Positions 51,925 through 63,945 are shown, counted from the stretch's first letter. The stretch is 64,000 bases of DNA from Silene latifolia (GCF_048544455.1 NC_133538.1:720658-784657), one strand, 5' to 3'. Notes: a model not told the origin generated them from the letters alone. Made by a program: numbers and translations.

Positions 51925-53550
51925 GGGTTTGACTCTGGATTTTCAAAATTTTAATCAGCTATGGAGTATGGTGAATCGGGATCAAGTCATTAAAAGTTGT
52001 AGGCCTAAGTCCCGTGTCTTAACTCATATCGTTATTATGTTGTTATCCGGCTTTGGTGTAATTCCGAACCTAATTATCCCTTGTACTATAAATACGTCAT
52101 CTGATGAATGGAAGTGACGTATCGCTGTATTGTAATTGTTAGAATGGTATTAGTGAAAGAAAATACAAAATTAAAATCATAAAATAGTCAACCCTAGTCG
52201 CCATATCCGACGATAACGACCAAAGGATATCAAAATCGATCCCTCTTCCCTGTATTTTCCGGGGCTTTAAGATAAGCCTGGTGACTCTATCACCCCTGTC
52301 TGTCTTACCTTGAATAATTTTGATGAATGGGCACATGACATCTGTGTCGCACTCAAGTCTCATCATCTAATTGTATGAATGGTACTATGGGATGACATTT
52401 AGGTAGTTGACGTCTTATTTATTTTGAGATTTTCACCATGTGAATAGTAGTATATGGGATGTTATTCATAAAGTTGTCATTTAATTGTGTATGCGTGATA
52501 TTAATATTATGGATAGTGATCTAATATGGCGATGTTAAGGTTGGGTAGTAGATAGTTGGGTAAGTTGTGAGAGATTATTATTCTTTGTCGCGGATGGCGT
52601 ACTTGAACAATGGTTATGAGGATGTGTAAGTTTTACCTAGACTCCTAGAGTAGTTAGTTTGAGAAACGAATTTTGAATTATTTAAGTTTGTACTAGTATG
52701 GTTGGCGTCGTGTTATTGATAGTGGCGTTCCTTGGCATTTGACTTATGGGTGGATAGCTTGAAGTTTATCCTTTAAGTGTTGTACAGTTCCTTAAAAAGG
52801 GATATTTGATGATATGTATATTGAAATTGAGATTAGTATTGGTATTGAGTTTGGGCATTTAAGCCATATTATGTTTAATTTTACGGTCCATGTGTGACCT
52901 TGGTTATTGAGTTCATTATTGAATTTGAATTGATATTGAGATGAGAATGCTATTTCACGAGTTTTTTCACCCCTTGTCAAGTTTAGGACCGATTAAGATA
53001 ATTGAAATTTGATAAATGGAGTAGGCTAAATTATGGGTGTAAGATTTTAACTACGGTTGTTGTAGTTAGCATATTTTCATATATATTTCAGAAAAGGGAC
53101 ATAATTGTTGGAGAATTTTAGGTTCTTGATTTGGATGAGTTATTATTTGGATCAGAAGTGGCGAGGTGTTAGAAATGTGTGGTATTGTGTTAGAGGATGC
53201 AAAATAGCTCTTGTTCGTTTGTTGGCAAAATAAGAAGTACAATTATTAGAGGGAGCATCCAGTTAATGGTTAGAGGATGCAAAATAGTTCGTTGTTGTGT
53301 AGTTTGAGGCCGGTTAACTAGTTTTTAATAGTTATATTATATATGTTGTGAAACGTGGAGGATGTCATTGTGCGCGAATATTATAGTTTTGACTCAGTGG
53401 ATTTTGTGGTGGATTTTGGGTTCTGAGATAAGTAGGAATTAGTGGCATTTTGTTGGTTGAAGTAACATTGCTTGTGAATGTGGTTGCAGGTAATGTTATC
53501 GTAGGTGTTGGTGTTTAGGGGAGTGACTATTTGAAGATTCTATGGTTGAG
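51925..53550. other. Unassigned AT-rich sequence
   Basis: 1.6 kb without a credible gene; open frames are short and lack recognisable motifs. It lies between the copia LTR and the chromovirus-like 3' end, and it may be worn chromovirus 3' sequence or older intergenic DNA. Two phrases (ggttagaggatgcaaaatag) near 53190 and 53270 are repeated. Confidence 0.4.
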
Positions 53551-53587
53551 AACTTCGAGGACGAAGTTCATTTTTATGGGGAGTGAT
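53551..53587 (+). promoter_or_regulatory. Hairpin and polypurine tract, element M
   Basis: A perfect 7-bp stem AACTTCG/CGAAGTT with loop AGGA, followed by tttttatggggag. Same plan as the Athila-like elements. Confidence 0.6.
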
Positions 53588-53879
53588 TGTAATACTTCCT
53601 TTTGGTCATTACCCTAGTGTTGTGAATTGTGTTAGTTGGTTGTTAATTGGTATGTTGTTGGGTAAATGTTATTTTGTATGTTAGTGAGTGATTGTGAGTG
53701 TTGGAAAAATTATTGTCTCTTGTGGACTATTACTGTTTGTAATCGTGAACATTGGTGTGGTTCAAGAGGTAAACAGGGTCGGTGTCGATGTTGGGGAAAA
53801 GATTGTGTACGGTGAATTTCAAGGACGAAGTTCATTTCAAAGGGGGAAGATTGTAATACTCGTCAGTTTGTTAGGATAC

Positions 53880-53986
53880 TCGATCGAGTGGGTGTATGGG
53901 GCACTCGATCGAGTAATCCTTTGCGTGAGCTTAGATTTGATTTTGGAACAGTTTTACTCGATCGGCTTGTTATGGTACTCAATCGA
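53880..53986 (+). repeat. Palindrome array in chromovirus-like LTR
   Basis: Words start at 53880, 53905, 53958 (tcgatcgg) and 53979 (tcaatcga). The first pair has complementary outer arms TACT/AGTA and inner arms GTG/CAC, a 14-bp stem in all. Confidence 0.8.
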
Positions 53987-54085
53987 ATCCTTATGGATTC
54001 AGCTACGCATGATATTTCACCTATTTTGTCTCGTGATTAATATCTTATTATTATTTCTTATTTCCTATTCATTTTAAATTGTTCT

Positions 54086-54088
<3 letters not shown>

Positions 54089-54167
<79 letters not shown>
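54089..54167 (+). repeat. (AC)n microsatellite
   Basis: About 39 uninterrupted AC units, followed by atatata. Confidence 0.97.
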
Positions 54168-54173
<6 letters not shown>

Positions 54174-54244
54174 AGCCTAAAAACTCAGGTCCTAAACACT
54201 TTTGCTTCACAATTCTAAACTCCTAATATCCAAAACACATATCA

Positions 54245-54245
<1 letters not shown>

Positions 54246-54275
<30 letters not shown>

Positions 54276-54278
54276 GAA
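54246..54278 (+). repeat. (GA)n microsatellite
   Basis: About 12 GA units, then gatagagaga. Confidence 0.95.
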
Positions 54279-55114
54279 TTGCTCTTCTAATCAATTTGAG
54301 GATTTCTTCTTGCATCTAACCTAATCTAATTCCTTGCTGAGTAAGTTAAACTTTTATCTTCTTAATTTGAATTGTTCATTTTTCTTTTTTAGATTTCTAT
54401 AGTAATTCTTATTAGTGTAATTATGTCATAACCCTAAATTTTGGGGGAAATTGGGGGAAATCAATAGTTAGGGATTCTAAGTCGGTTAATTAGAATAATT
54501 AGTAATTGTATATGTGATTATTGATTGTATGTTGAGAAAGGATCGATATTAATTGTTCTTTTATTTTGTTTGCTTGGATTGTTATTCAAGTAAGGGTAAC
54601 ACCTTACTCACTATTGGGATGTTTGTGTCTACTGTCTTGTACTGGTAACAGTTTCTTGATGGTTGTGGTCTCTATGTTGTGTTGTGTATGTTGTGATATG
54701 GGAATTATGACATCAGAATTATGATATTATAAATTATTATATTAGAATTATGATTGTTGGCTCTGCGGGCCAAAGTATGCACGCGATGCTCTTTATGCTT
54801 TATTGTGAGGATCGCCTCGGGAGGTTGATTCTAGCTCCAGTTGATCATGGATGTCGCTTCATTATTCTCTTCTCTTAGAGACATGCCCTTTGAAGAATGT
54901 GCACATTCGGACCTGGGGATGATTAAAGTGAGAAATTGGATAATATCGTTAAATCGATCTGTATGATGATATTAATGCCGTTAATTAGGTATGTGATAAT
55001 GCCGTTGGTCGGCCCGTAATAGTGATTTTTTAGTAATGCCTTTGATCGGTCCGTTGTTCAAATTGCTTATACCGTCACCACTCCAGAGGTTTCTTATTTA
55101 TGTTTATGCAGTAT

Positions 55115-58100
55115 TGTGGAAAACGCCCGCGGGAGCTGCGTCCGCGGGATCCACAGGGGCATTATCGACTCGAGGTTTTTTCTAATCGAATTAAGACAAA
55201 TTAGAGTCGCCACCAAGTTTTATGGGAACTTGGAACCGTTTAAGTCAACTTTACACCTTTCGTCGAAAAGCATAAAGCCAATCGACTACGAGTGATTAAA
55301 GATAAAGACTTGTACCCTATATCACTCGATTTGAATGACTCTCGTAATCCAATGGTATTTAGACGGATCCACAAACCATAGATCTTGAGTAAGGGGTGAG
55401 GGTACGTGTTAGGAAGCCCATAGGGATACCTAACCCCGCCCGTCAATGACGGCCTCTACTAAGTCAAGTATTGGATTTCAAACAAGGTCGTAGCTACCAC
55501 AATATATGATATGAAAACGTCGTTTTGAAACCCTAATATGTGACAACAATTTCTATGTCGTTTAATGCATGAATACTAACTTTGTCAAAGTTGTTTTAGC
55601 ATGTTGGTTGATTTGAAATAGAAGATGTGCAAACACGGCTTAAAAGGAATGGGGGAGCCATTGGGATCTATCCTATTACAACCCGGGCATTTCATGCCGA
55701 CACAACGAGAAATAAATTACAACTCGATCTAATTACAATAAGTATCGAAATTACTTTGACTAAGATTGAAATAAAAACTATATACATGATAAAAATTACA
55801 ATACAAACTAACAAAATGCAACTTGAACAATTAAAACTTAACAAATGAAACAAATATAAACAAAAAGGCTAAAACTAAGTTAGATTGATTAATGATGTTA
55901 GCCGAATTATTAGTTAATAAACAAATTAGATTAGAACCAAAGTAATTAATTTAAAATAAAAAAATACAAAGGCTTGAAATAAATTAGGTACAACTTATTA
56001 ATTAAATTGACCTAACTTATTAAAATTATTCACCAATCCATATTTATTAAAATAGGATTAGTAAACAATTAAAGAAAAAAAAGAAGAAAATAAATTAAAA
56101 CTGGCAGACCGGTGCAGTGCATGGATCAGAAGTCAGAACAGACCCGTGCAGTGCACGGTTTTTGTAGAAAAACAAAGTTAATTACGTTTTAATTTCGAAA
56201 TCAGTAAAATAAATTACGAAAAAATTCACTAAACTAAATTTACAGATTTTGAACCATAAAAAAAATAAAAACAATTTTTTACAATATATTAAAAAGAAAT
56301 AAAATAAATTAAAGGTTAAATAATTACAAATTGAATTAAATAATTACGAACTAGGTTAAATACAATTCTAATTTATCAACGAGTGCAAATGGAAAGGTGT
56401 TAAGCACGCACTTCCATGCTAGCAAGAAAATTAGTGAAAGGGAAGATGAATTCAATTAAAAATTAGAAGGTTGCAAATTTCAATTACAATAATGTTATTT
56501 TAATCCTACGATGCTTAATGAATTAACGAACTAATTTGAGGCATTAATTTAGTCGACAGAAATGTGTAAAACGTGGCCTACTATTACGATGAATGAAAAG
56601 TTCGAAGTTAAAACCGTGATACAAACGACATACTCCGTCATTTAATTCTATCCGATTCCAAATACGAGGATATGTAAATGAGAAGGGGATACGACCGACC
56701 AATCTGGCGGATTTCTTTCCCAACTCAAGTCAACGCGGGTATTCGGAATGACAGTTTAACTCATACTCATACTATACTAATGTTTCATAGTTTACGATGT
56801 TAGACGATGTAAAATATATAAAATAAGCGATAAAAAAACAAGTAAAAAACGAGGATTTGATGCACCCTCAACCTACATGTATCGTTGACATCATCTTGGG
56901 TCGTAATCGATCGTAGATTTTTTCCCGAGGGGCCGTCGTCGACGAAGACAATTGAAATTGAATTTTGAAATCACGAAATAACACGTTCAAAAGGCAGATT
57001 TGAGCAGCGATTTTCAATCACTCACCACCACTCCGTTTCTCAATACGTTTTCAATCCGAAAGATGTTTTGGAAACTAGAAAGACTGAATTTTTTTGAATA
57101 TGGAAATAAACCAGATGTTTTAAGAGGATTTGATCACTAGAATCAAGGCCAAAGACCACGACAGAAACTCTAAAACAAGATTTGTGTCCCTGTTTTCAAG
57201 CGGCTGTCACGGCTTTAGTTTATGGTTTTTTGGACGATTTCTCTCTTTTATATTCTGGGTAATTGGTTCCTGTTGCTAAGGGGTGTAAATGGTTGAGGTA
57301 GTAGTGTATCTATAGGGAGTTTCGAAGGGTAGAAGTAGGGTATACCGAGGAGGTGGCAGCTCGGGCTTCAGTGTTTGTGTTGGAGTTTGGTTGTGGTTTC
57401 GTGGGGAAAAAAATCAGGGTTTTCAGAGGGTTGAATACTAGGTTACTTTGAGGTTAAGGTAAGGATGAATGTAGTCTAGGCTTGAGCCTAAAGGGGAAGC
57501 AAAAGGAGTGAGCTTGGAGGCGGCACGAACTCAAAATCGTACTCTGTTTTGGGCGCTGCTGTCACGGGTTCTTGGGGCAGGTTTAGTGAGGTTTTAGGGC
57601 TCGGTTTCTTAATGGGCAAGGCACTATCAAGAATTATAGTACGCGGGTATGGATGTGGGTATGGTAGTAAGCAGGTTGGTCGAGTTTTAAACTGGTTTGG
57701 GGCATGGGTTTGAGATCGAAAAACAGGGGACTGAACCCGTTTTATTGCGGGTTGTTTGTGGTGGGTTTGAGAGGTTTTGTGAAAGGGTTTAAGGCTTGGC
57801 CTTGGGTGTGGTTGATGTTTCAAGGATAGGGGTCGATTGTGACGGGTTTAGAGTGGCTGTTTGGGTCAAGCTTGAAGCAACAAGCGGGCTTGGAGGAGAG
57901 GGGATCAAAATGAGTTGTGGGTTTTTGGGTAGATGTTTTGGACGAGAATTGGGTGGTCTATGGAGGGGTTTTGAGGTAGGCTTAGGCTAGGATTTGAGCA
58001 TGGGTTCTAAGGGACGAAGTTGGGTCAAAAGTGCAACGAAAATCGAGCCCAATTCAAGCATAAAACGAGCTCACAAATCGTGTATAGGACTGTCGCAAAA

Positions 58101-58561
58101 ATCATCGTAAAATCAATTTTTCAAATTAATTAAAACAACGAATTATGAATGATTTAAACTTGAAATTGATTTTTCAAATCGAACTAAAAAATCGGGTTTT
58201 AGAAATTCTTTGAAAAAGTCGAGTTTTAATTTATTTTCAATAAAATGTAAACAAATGACTAATTTTCCAATTAGATCTAAAAACAAACGATAAAATAAAT
58301 TAGTTTATTTTAAAATCATAAAAAGTTAAACATCGAAAACTTTTAAAACGATCTTGAAAAAATAAATCCATTTCAAATATAAAATATTAAATTGATTAAA
58401 TTTCATTTAAATCAAACGGTTCGTCAACGAATCCCATTCTACATCGTAAAACGAGTCCCAGAATTGACAGTGTCAACTCGATAATACATGTCGTCTTATC
58501 ATCATCGGGTGTTTGTCGGGTTTTCTGTAAATTCCAATATCGACGGATACGAGTATCTATA
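55115..58561 (-). repeat. 3' LTR of element J
   Basis: About 3.45 kb, similar to C's LTR along most of its length (TATAGATACTCG start, atcccgcggacgcagctccc near its end). It includes the twin GTGCAC hairpins (56109-56158). 57240-58000 is a diverged, G-rich stretch with short open frames that have no recognisable domain. Confidence 0.85.
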
Positions 58562-58809
58562 GAGCCCCCACTTTGACTGAGGCTTGGACAAGGCGAAAGT
58601 CAAAGTATACCCCAGGTCCCTCTCGACCGTAGGATTCCGCGGGTCGTTTATAGTCCATTAGACTTGCGTATATAAGCTCGCCAGCCATAAGAAGAGATCA
58701 TACCTGAAACTTCGTTGGGGATTGACTCTTACTTCTGTTGCGTCAAATTCTCATCGTTGGTCGTCGACCCATAAACTTGCATATATGGTGGGTTGAGCCT
58801 TATCCTTAG

Positions 58810-58856
58810 GCGCCTACGTATCCGTTTCTGACGGAATCAAACCTACGTCGTAGTTC
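58810..58856 (-). ncRNA. Two-stem conserved motif, copy 3 (element J)
   Basis: On the minus strand: outer stem CTACG/CGTAG, linker tttgatt, inner stem TCCGT/ACGGA. It matches copy 2 of element C although the surroundings have diverged. Confidence 0.55.
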
Positions 58857-59320
58857 GGCCATTGCTGACACATGCCTAAAGTTTATCATCTGCTGGCGTT
58901 TGTCCAAAATTCATCATCTGCTGACATTTGCCCAAAATTTATCATCTGCTAGCACTTGTCCGAAATTCATCATCTGTTGACACTTGCCCAAAGCTTATCA
59001 TCTGCTAGCAGGTGCCCAAATGGGACGGGACTTTCCGAGGAGGTTGTCGCCGCTTTCATCATTTGCTTTCAGCTATTGATATGTGGTTAGTTTACGCCAT
59101 TTCACTTCCCGTTTCTCATGTATTTTGCCTTCTTTAGCGCGATTTTAGCTCACTCTCGCTCGTGTTTTGCCCTTTATTCCATGTACCTCGATATTATGAC
59201 TCCCCGTACTCTTTTGTAGGGGATTGGCCTTGGAAAAGGCAAGATGGAACGAAGACCGGGTGAAGGAGCTAGCTCGTGTTAGCCTGAAAAGAAAAGGAAG
59301 TGAAAAAGGCTGAGACGTGA

Positions 59321-59710
59321 GTTCTGCCGGCACACCGGCAGCCGGTCCTGCCACCGGCAGAACACCCCTACCTGACATTGCCAAGAGAAAAGAAAATAAA
59401 CTGAAGAATGTGTTCTGCCGGCAGGCGGGCAGCCGGTCCACCGACAGAGCACAACATCACACATTGTATTAGAAGTTGAAGAGAATTAATTAATTGGCCT
59501 CGCTTCCGGTAGGCTGGCCGGTAGCCGGTCAACCGGTAGAAGACACAACCACGAAGACTTGGAAGTACTGAAGACTGTGTTCTGCCAGCAGACCGGCAGC
59601 CGGCCCACCGGCAGAACACACATGCCAGTTATTTTCCAAAATTCCAACTCCAAATTGCAATGGCCTCGCTACCGGTAGGCTGACCGGTAGCCGGTCCACC
59701 GGTAGAACGC
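59321..59710 (+). repeat. CCGG inverted-repeat array in K LTR
   Basis: Five units of about 40 bp begin near 59321, 59412, 59503, 59579 and 59668, each with flanking arms such as GTTCTGCCGG and CCGGCAGAAC around an inner CCGG-AGCCGG. Units 1, 2 and 4 use CCGGCAG; units 3 and 5 use CCGGTAG with both arms changed together. The units are about 90 bp apart (76 in one case). Confidence 0.85.
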
Positions 59711-59765
59711 AGCTGCTGCGGATTTAGGCTTCATTTTCTCTTCTTTTCTAAATCAAATGAAAGAC

Positions 59766-59773
59766 TATAAATA
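59766..59773 (+). promoter_or_regulatory. TATA box in K LTR
   Basis: TATAAATA followed by ccccctccc, about 55 bp after the CCGG array. Confidence 0.65.
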
Positions 59774-60734
59774 CCCCCTCCCTTAACCATTTGTATAGAC
59801 AACCCTAGATCTGAAAATCTTCCTTTAATTTATGCAATCTTTCCCTAATCAAGCACTAAACTTTCCTTAATCAGCATTAATTATTTAGTAAAATTAGCTT
59901 AGTAGTAGTTGTTATCAATTGTTTGTATTTTGTTTTTGGGTTGTAATTGGGAGATATTGAAGGATTCTCTTCATTAATACAATCAAAGCAACCATCTTTA
60001 CTCATTGTTGGTACATTTCTCTTCTTAGTTACTTGTTTAATCAATTGTTTACATTTCAAGCTCTCTTTTATAGTTGTTTGAATTTATATCTTGTCATCTC
60101 TTTTGATTACTTGTTTTTGTACCTTTGCTTGTATGAACAATTTGAACATGAGTGAGTAGAAATCCTTCTAGGGTTTAGGGGGTGTCTAAATGGAATTTAT
60201 GGGCGTGATTGTATGATTATTTGGGTCTTTGGTGAATTGTTTATCTTTCTTATTCATGCACACAAGGTGTTTGATGAATTGTGTGAGTGAAAGCTTATGC
60301 CTTTTTTCATTATTACTTAATTCCCCCATTGAATGAACGTTTGTGGTGGTCTTGTTGTATGTTTAAGAGAAGTGTGATGCTTAATGAAAGTTAGTGGTCA
60401 CCTTTAGGATAATAAGACATTGATTTTACATCCTAGGATAAACTCTTACCATAGACCCCTTAAATCATCATGTTTGCCCTTAAACCATTTAGATGAACCC
60501 GAAAGCCCTAGCCTTTAATCAATCGTATACATTTCCTCTTAATTGTTTATTTTAGTTACATCTAGTAGTTCAAATCAACTCCTTTCCTTTTATTTTTGAC
60601 TACACTAGACTCCTAATTAAGTTAAGTAGAAACCCCTCCAACCTTGTGGTTCGACCCCGATTTATACTACTAAATTGGGTTATAAATATTGTTGGTGATA
60701 AGATACTCGACCGTACCCACATCTTACTCATCAA

Positions 60735-60752
60735 ATGGCGCCGTTGCCGGGG
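60735..60752 (+). other. Primer binding site of element K (tRNA-Asp)
   Basis: tggcgccgttgccgggga, one base after the LTR, is the full tRNA-Asp complement. Confidence 0.88.
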
Positions 60753-60910
60753 ATGGCATTAGGTTATATTTAGTTTATAAGAGTCTTTGCTTTAGTTATA
60801 TCTCACTTGTTAGTTTGTTTTAGTAGTTGTGTGATTCATTGTAGAGTGTGTGATTTCTTGCCTTCCCTTAGTGTGTAAAGACACTAGGAGACTAACGGTT
60901 TGTCGAGTGC

Positions 60911-62259
60911 ATGCCTAGAAGGAACCATCAAGCTCTACTCTTCAACTCTGACCCCGAAAGGCTTTTTAGGACCTTGAGGACAAGGGCCCTTGATAGAGTT
61001 CGGAACATTCCTCAAGCAAACATAGACCAACCAAACCCACATACCCTACCAATCATTGACACCACAACCCCACTTCAACCAAACAACACAATTGAGATCC
61101 CCATAGAAAACCCCTTTCACAACTTTCCACTTCCAAGTCCACCTCAATCACCACCCCCTCAAATACCAAATCCACCACCACAAGTGGGTCTACAAGATCA
61201 CAACCGGCCTAACCATAATGATTCATACAACCCTATTAATTTTGGCACTTTGGCTCCCAACAACTTTGAGATGCATCCCGCTCAAGTTGGGTTGATCGAG
61301 AAGGATTTGTTCGGGGGGCATATTGAAGAAGATGCTCATGATCACCTCCGAAAGTTCAAGAGGAAGGTCTCAATGATGAAGAAGAACGGGGTATCCGAGG
61401 ACACTCTAAGGATGATGTTGTTCCCATTATTTTTGACGGGTAAGGCGGACCGGTGGTTGAATATTCACCCTCTGGATACATTCACAACGTGGGACGTTTT
61501 AGCTAAGGCGTTCATGGCCAAGTACTATCCATCATCCAAGACCACCATGCTTCGTAATGAAATTCATACTTTCTAAAAAGAAGATGGGGAATCCTTGGGT
61601 GAAGCTTGGGATCGATATCAAGACCTTATTGCTAGTTGCCCCCACCAAGGAATCCCGGAGTGGTACATCACCCAAACCTTCTTTCAAACATTGTTGCCTA
61701 GAACTAAAGAGATGGTAAATGCCTCCGCGGGGGGAGGGGGGGATTTGATCATTTAGGTGATGAAGAAGGCACGACACTAATCAAGAAGATGGTAGACTCG
61801 GAAGCAAATTATGGCTCAAGAGGAAGCATGCTTAGGAGAAATGGCAAATTCCCTAAGGAGAACTCTTCTAATGCAAATGTCGAGACAAATGCCAAGCTTG
61901 ATTTTCTCACCAAGCAACTTGAGAAATTGCAAAGGAACCAAGTTCACCAAGCCACCACCTCACATGGTCCACCCATGGAAGAAGTAGCTCAAGTTTTACC
62001 TTGTGAGATTTGTGGGGGGGGGGGGGGAATGGCCACACTTTTGACATGTGTGCCAACAACTATAATGGTGGGTATGAGGAAAATGTCGAAGATGTTAATA
62101 CTTTCCAAAGCTATAACAACAATACTAGACCACCAAGACCCCCCCTACAACAATCCCAATGTCTACAATCCAAACACTAACTTCTACCATCCGGGTTTAA
62201 AGTACCATCCCAACTTTAGCTACAAGAGTACTGATACTGTCGTTTCGTACCAAAAATAA
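60911..62259 (+). pseudogene. Gag, element K (stops and frameshifts)
   Basis: ATG 60911 opens MPRRNHQALLFNSDPERLFR. A Pro-rich segment leads to the gag core (HPAQVGLIEKDLFGGHIEED, MMLFPLFLTGKADRWLNIHP, TFTTWDVLAKAFMAKYYPSS). A TAA at 61574 interrupts, and the same frame goes on (SLGEAWDRYQDLIASCPHHG) to a TAG at 61754. A G-rich run (61729-61742) marks a frame break. The last frame, 61789-62259, has KLDFLTKQLEKLQRNQV and CEIC, then a run of 14 G (62014-62027) breaks the zinc knuckle. L is inserted at 62231; the last codons of that frame are in L. Confidence 0.8.
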
Positions 62260-63024
62260 AATACCTAAGTACAACTAACAGAAGTCAGCGGTAAATAGGG
62301 TCGATCTCCACAGGGAGGCGGTATACTATCTACTTGTCTATTTATCTGTCTAATATCACAATGCTGGGGGTTTGAAAGGTTTTGACTATACTAAGAGATT
62401 AAGGCAAGAGAAAAGGGATAAAAGAAATTAACAATAAGATAAAGAAAATATGCTAGGAGTCGGTCCACCGTGGTAGCTATACTATCGGGAATACTGAGAC
62501 GATTAAACTATTGATAAGAAGAGCTATGGTCGTCACCTTTCGGTCCTTAAACCGCCCTAGAGCGTAAATAGCTTAACTTTCGCCCTCACTACAATACCCT
62601 ATTGTAACTAAGCAAGCCTTCCCTTCCAATCTTTCGATCAAGGTCGGGGTTAACTATATTTATTGGTCTCCTGCATGCATTCATTCGACCTGATAACAAT
62701 TAAATTGCCTAATACAATTCTTATCGCAAGACTAACCTAATCAAGTCAATTAAAACATATTGCTACCACGGCTTCCCTAATCCTAACATACTAAGGAATT
62801 AGCTACGCATGGCTCGGGATACTACACTAGCAATTGCTAATCTAATAACATAAGACATGATAACTAAAAAATAAAGAAATAATAAAAGCAATAAAGGAAC
62901 AAGGAAGAATAAAAGGGAAGAGAGATGTTACTGAAATAAATCCGGAAATAGGGAAGAACAAAAGTAACAGTGTTTAGGAGATAATTAGAGAGGAGAAGCC
63001 CCCCAATACTCACGTCCTAACTCC

Positions 63025-63032
63025 TATTTATA
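63025..63032 (-). promoter_or_regulatory. TATA box in L LTR
   Basis: TATAAATA on the minus strand, about 70 bp downstream of the palindrome array. Confidence 0.6.
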
Positions 63033-63102
63033 AGAAAATAAGATTATTAATTAACCTAATGACGGAAATAAGCTAAAAAGCCCAGCCCATAGCAAAATCC
63101 AC

Positions 63103-63253
63103 TCGATCGAGTGATTTAAAACCACTCGATCGAGCAACTCAAGCTTAAACCACTCGATCGAGTAGAAAATCTACTCGATCGAGTAAACCACAAATTGAAT
63201 CTACTCGATCGATTAGAAAAAGGGCTCGATCGACCATAAATCTACTCGATCGA
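63103..63253 (-). repeat. Palindrome array in L LTR
   Basis: Seven words with steps 23, 28, 21, 30, 21 and 20. The pair 63154/63175 has extended complementary inner arms GTAGA/TCTAC. Confidence 0.9.
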
Positions 63254-63715
63254 GTACTTTCCAGCGACAGTTTCCTGCTTTGCGCACTGAACTTCAAACG
63301 GCTGCCATTTCTTCGTTACTTGGTCAAACAGGGTGATTCCGATGGCATTGGAAATATAAAAGGACAAACTTTTATCTCCAATTTGAATCACCTGAATATC
63401 TATTGTATAACGCGAGATATGGCTCTTCAAAGTAGGAACTAGAAATTTGAAGTTCTTCCTTTGCTCGCCTAGCTATCTTTCTTCTTTGCGCATCTCAAAA
63501 TAGCTACATTCCCGCTCCAAATTCACTCTTCCTCCAAATGCATGCTAAACGGACGGTAAAAGGCTTGATTTCACTACTTTTGGGTTCATTCCTGCAAATA
63601 AGACAAAACAAACCAAAGTAGCATATTCGGGGCATTTCGTAGCATAAAACCACGATAAAAGCATAGAAATACGTGCATAAAATAGGCTAATAAGACTATA
63701 TAAAATGCACGTATC

Positions 63716-63751
63716 AAATCTCCCCAAACCAAACCTTTACTCGTCCTCGAG
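63716..63751 (-). promoter_or_regulatory. Hairpin and polypurine tract of element L
   Basis: On the minus strand CTCG-AGGA-CGAG (63751 to 63740) then ggtttggtttggggagat before the LTR start. Confidence 0.72.
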
Positions 63752-63894
63752 TAAACTAAATGCAACTAAAGGAACGGAAAAGATAACTCAGAGCTAGCTA
63801 CAAATGCCCACTTAAACCAATTTAATGCAAGCAAACTAAACACTTATAGCAGGACAGTCAAATGCAAACGAGTTATAAGATGTTTATAATAAAG

Positions 63895-63945
63895 CTGAAC
63901 CGTCGACCTTGCAAGACCTTTAACAATGGACTCTCACGGGTCACT
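63895..63945 (-). other. Conserved GTGAGAGTCC box, element L
   Basis: The minus strand reads acccgtgagagtcc, then cttgcaaggtcgacggttcag, about 180 bp from the LTR. Confidence 0.7.

Larger units (their letters stand above)
53551..55114 (+). mobile_element. Element M: Tekay/Del-like chromovirus 3' end and LTR
   Basis: AACTTCG-AGGA-CGAAGTT (53551-53568) followed by a purine tract and TGTAATACTT (53588) is the usual 3' end of Tekay/Del chromoviruses. A second, diverged copy (gacgaagttcatttcaaagg, then TGTAATACTC at 53852) lies 264 bp further, which suggests two overlapping or nested ends. The sequence from 53852 to 55114 is taken as LTR. It carries four TCGATCGA-type words (53880-53986) and two microsatellites. 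The domain part is not in the window, so the lineage rests on the junction alone. Confidence 0.55.
55115..59076 (-). mobile_element. Element J: Tat/Retand-like, minus strand, 3' part
   Basis: On the minus strand this is the 3' end of a relative of element C: internal 3' region (59076 to 58562) with repeats of gacaaatgccagcagatgat type, a two-stem motif, purine tract gtcaaagtgggggctc, then a 3' LTR (58561 to 55115). It is clearly older than C, with many indels. K is inserted at GCTAT (59072-59076). No coding sequence is in the window. Confidence 0.85.
59077..60733 (+). repeat. 5' LTR of element K
   Basis: 1657 bp, TGATATGTGG to ACTCATCA. The start is set by the point where similarity of J to C stops (after tttgctttcagcta). 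It contains five CCGG inverted-repeat units (59321-59710), TATAAATA at 59766-59773 and no gene. Confidence 0.82.
59077..62231 (+). mobile_element. Element K: Athila-like, 5' part
   Basis: LTR (59077-60733), tRNA-Asp primer site, gag broken by stops, then cut by L at AGTAC (62227-62231). The LTR is unrelated in sequence to the other LTRs and carries CCGG-based inverted repeats instead of TCGATCGA words. The rest of K lies beyond the window. Confidence 0.85.
62232..63715 (-). repeat. 3' LTR of element L
   Basis: About 1.48 kb, TGATACGTGC to CAGTATCA on the minus strand, similar to G's LTR at both ends. It holds palindromes at 63103, 63126, 63154, 63175, 63205, 63226 and 63246 and TATAAATA at 63025-63032. 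No gene. Confidence 0.9.

Noticed and set aside
52000..53540. Host gene or promoter in the unassigned stretch
   Set aside because: No long open frame, domain or splice pattern could be supported.
57488..57990. Frames of 111 and 64 codons in J's LTR
   Set aside because: Low-complexity translations of G- or C-rich LTR sequence; the aligned part of C's LTR has no equivalent frame.
59145..59619. Cys-rich minus-strand frames in K's LTR
   Set aside because: They are translations of the CCGG inverted repeats in different frames.
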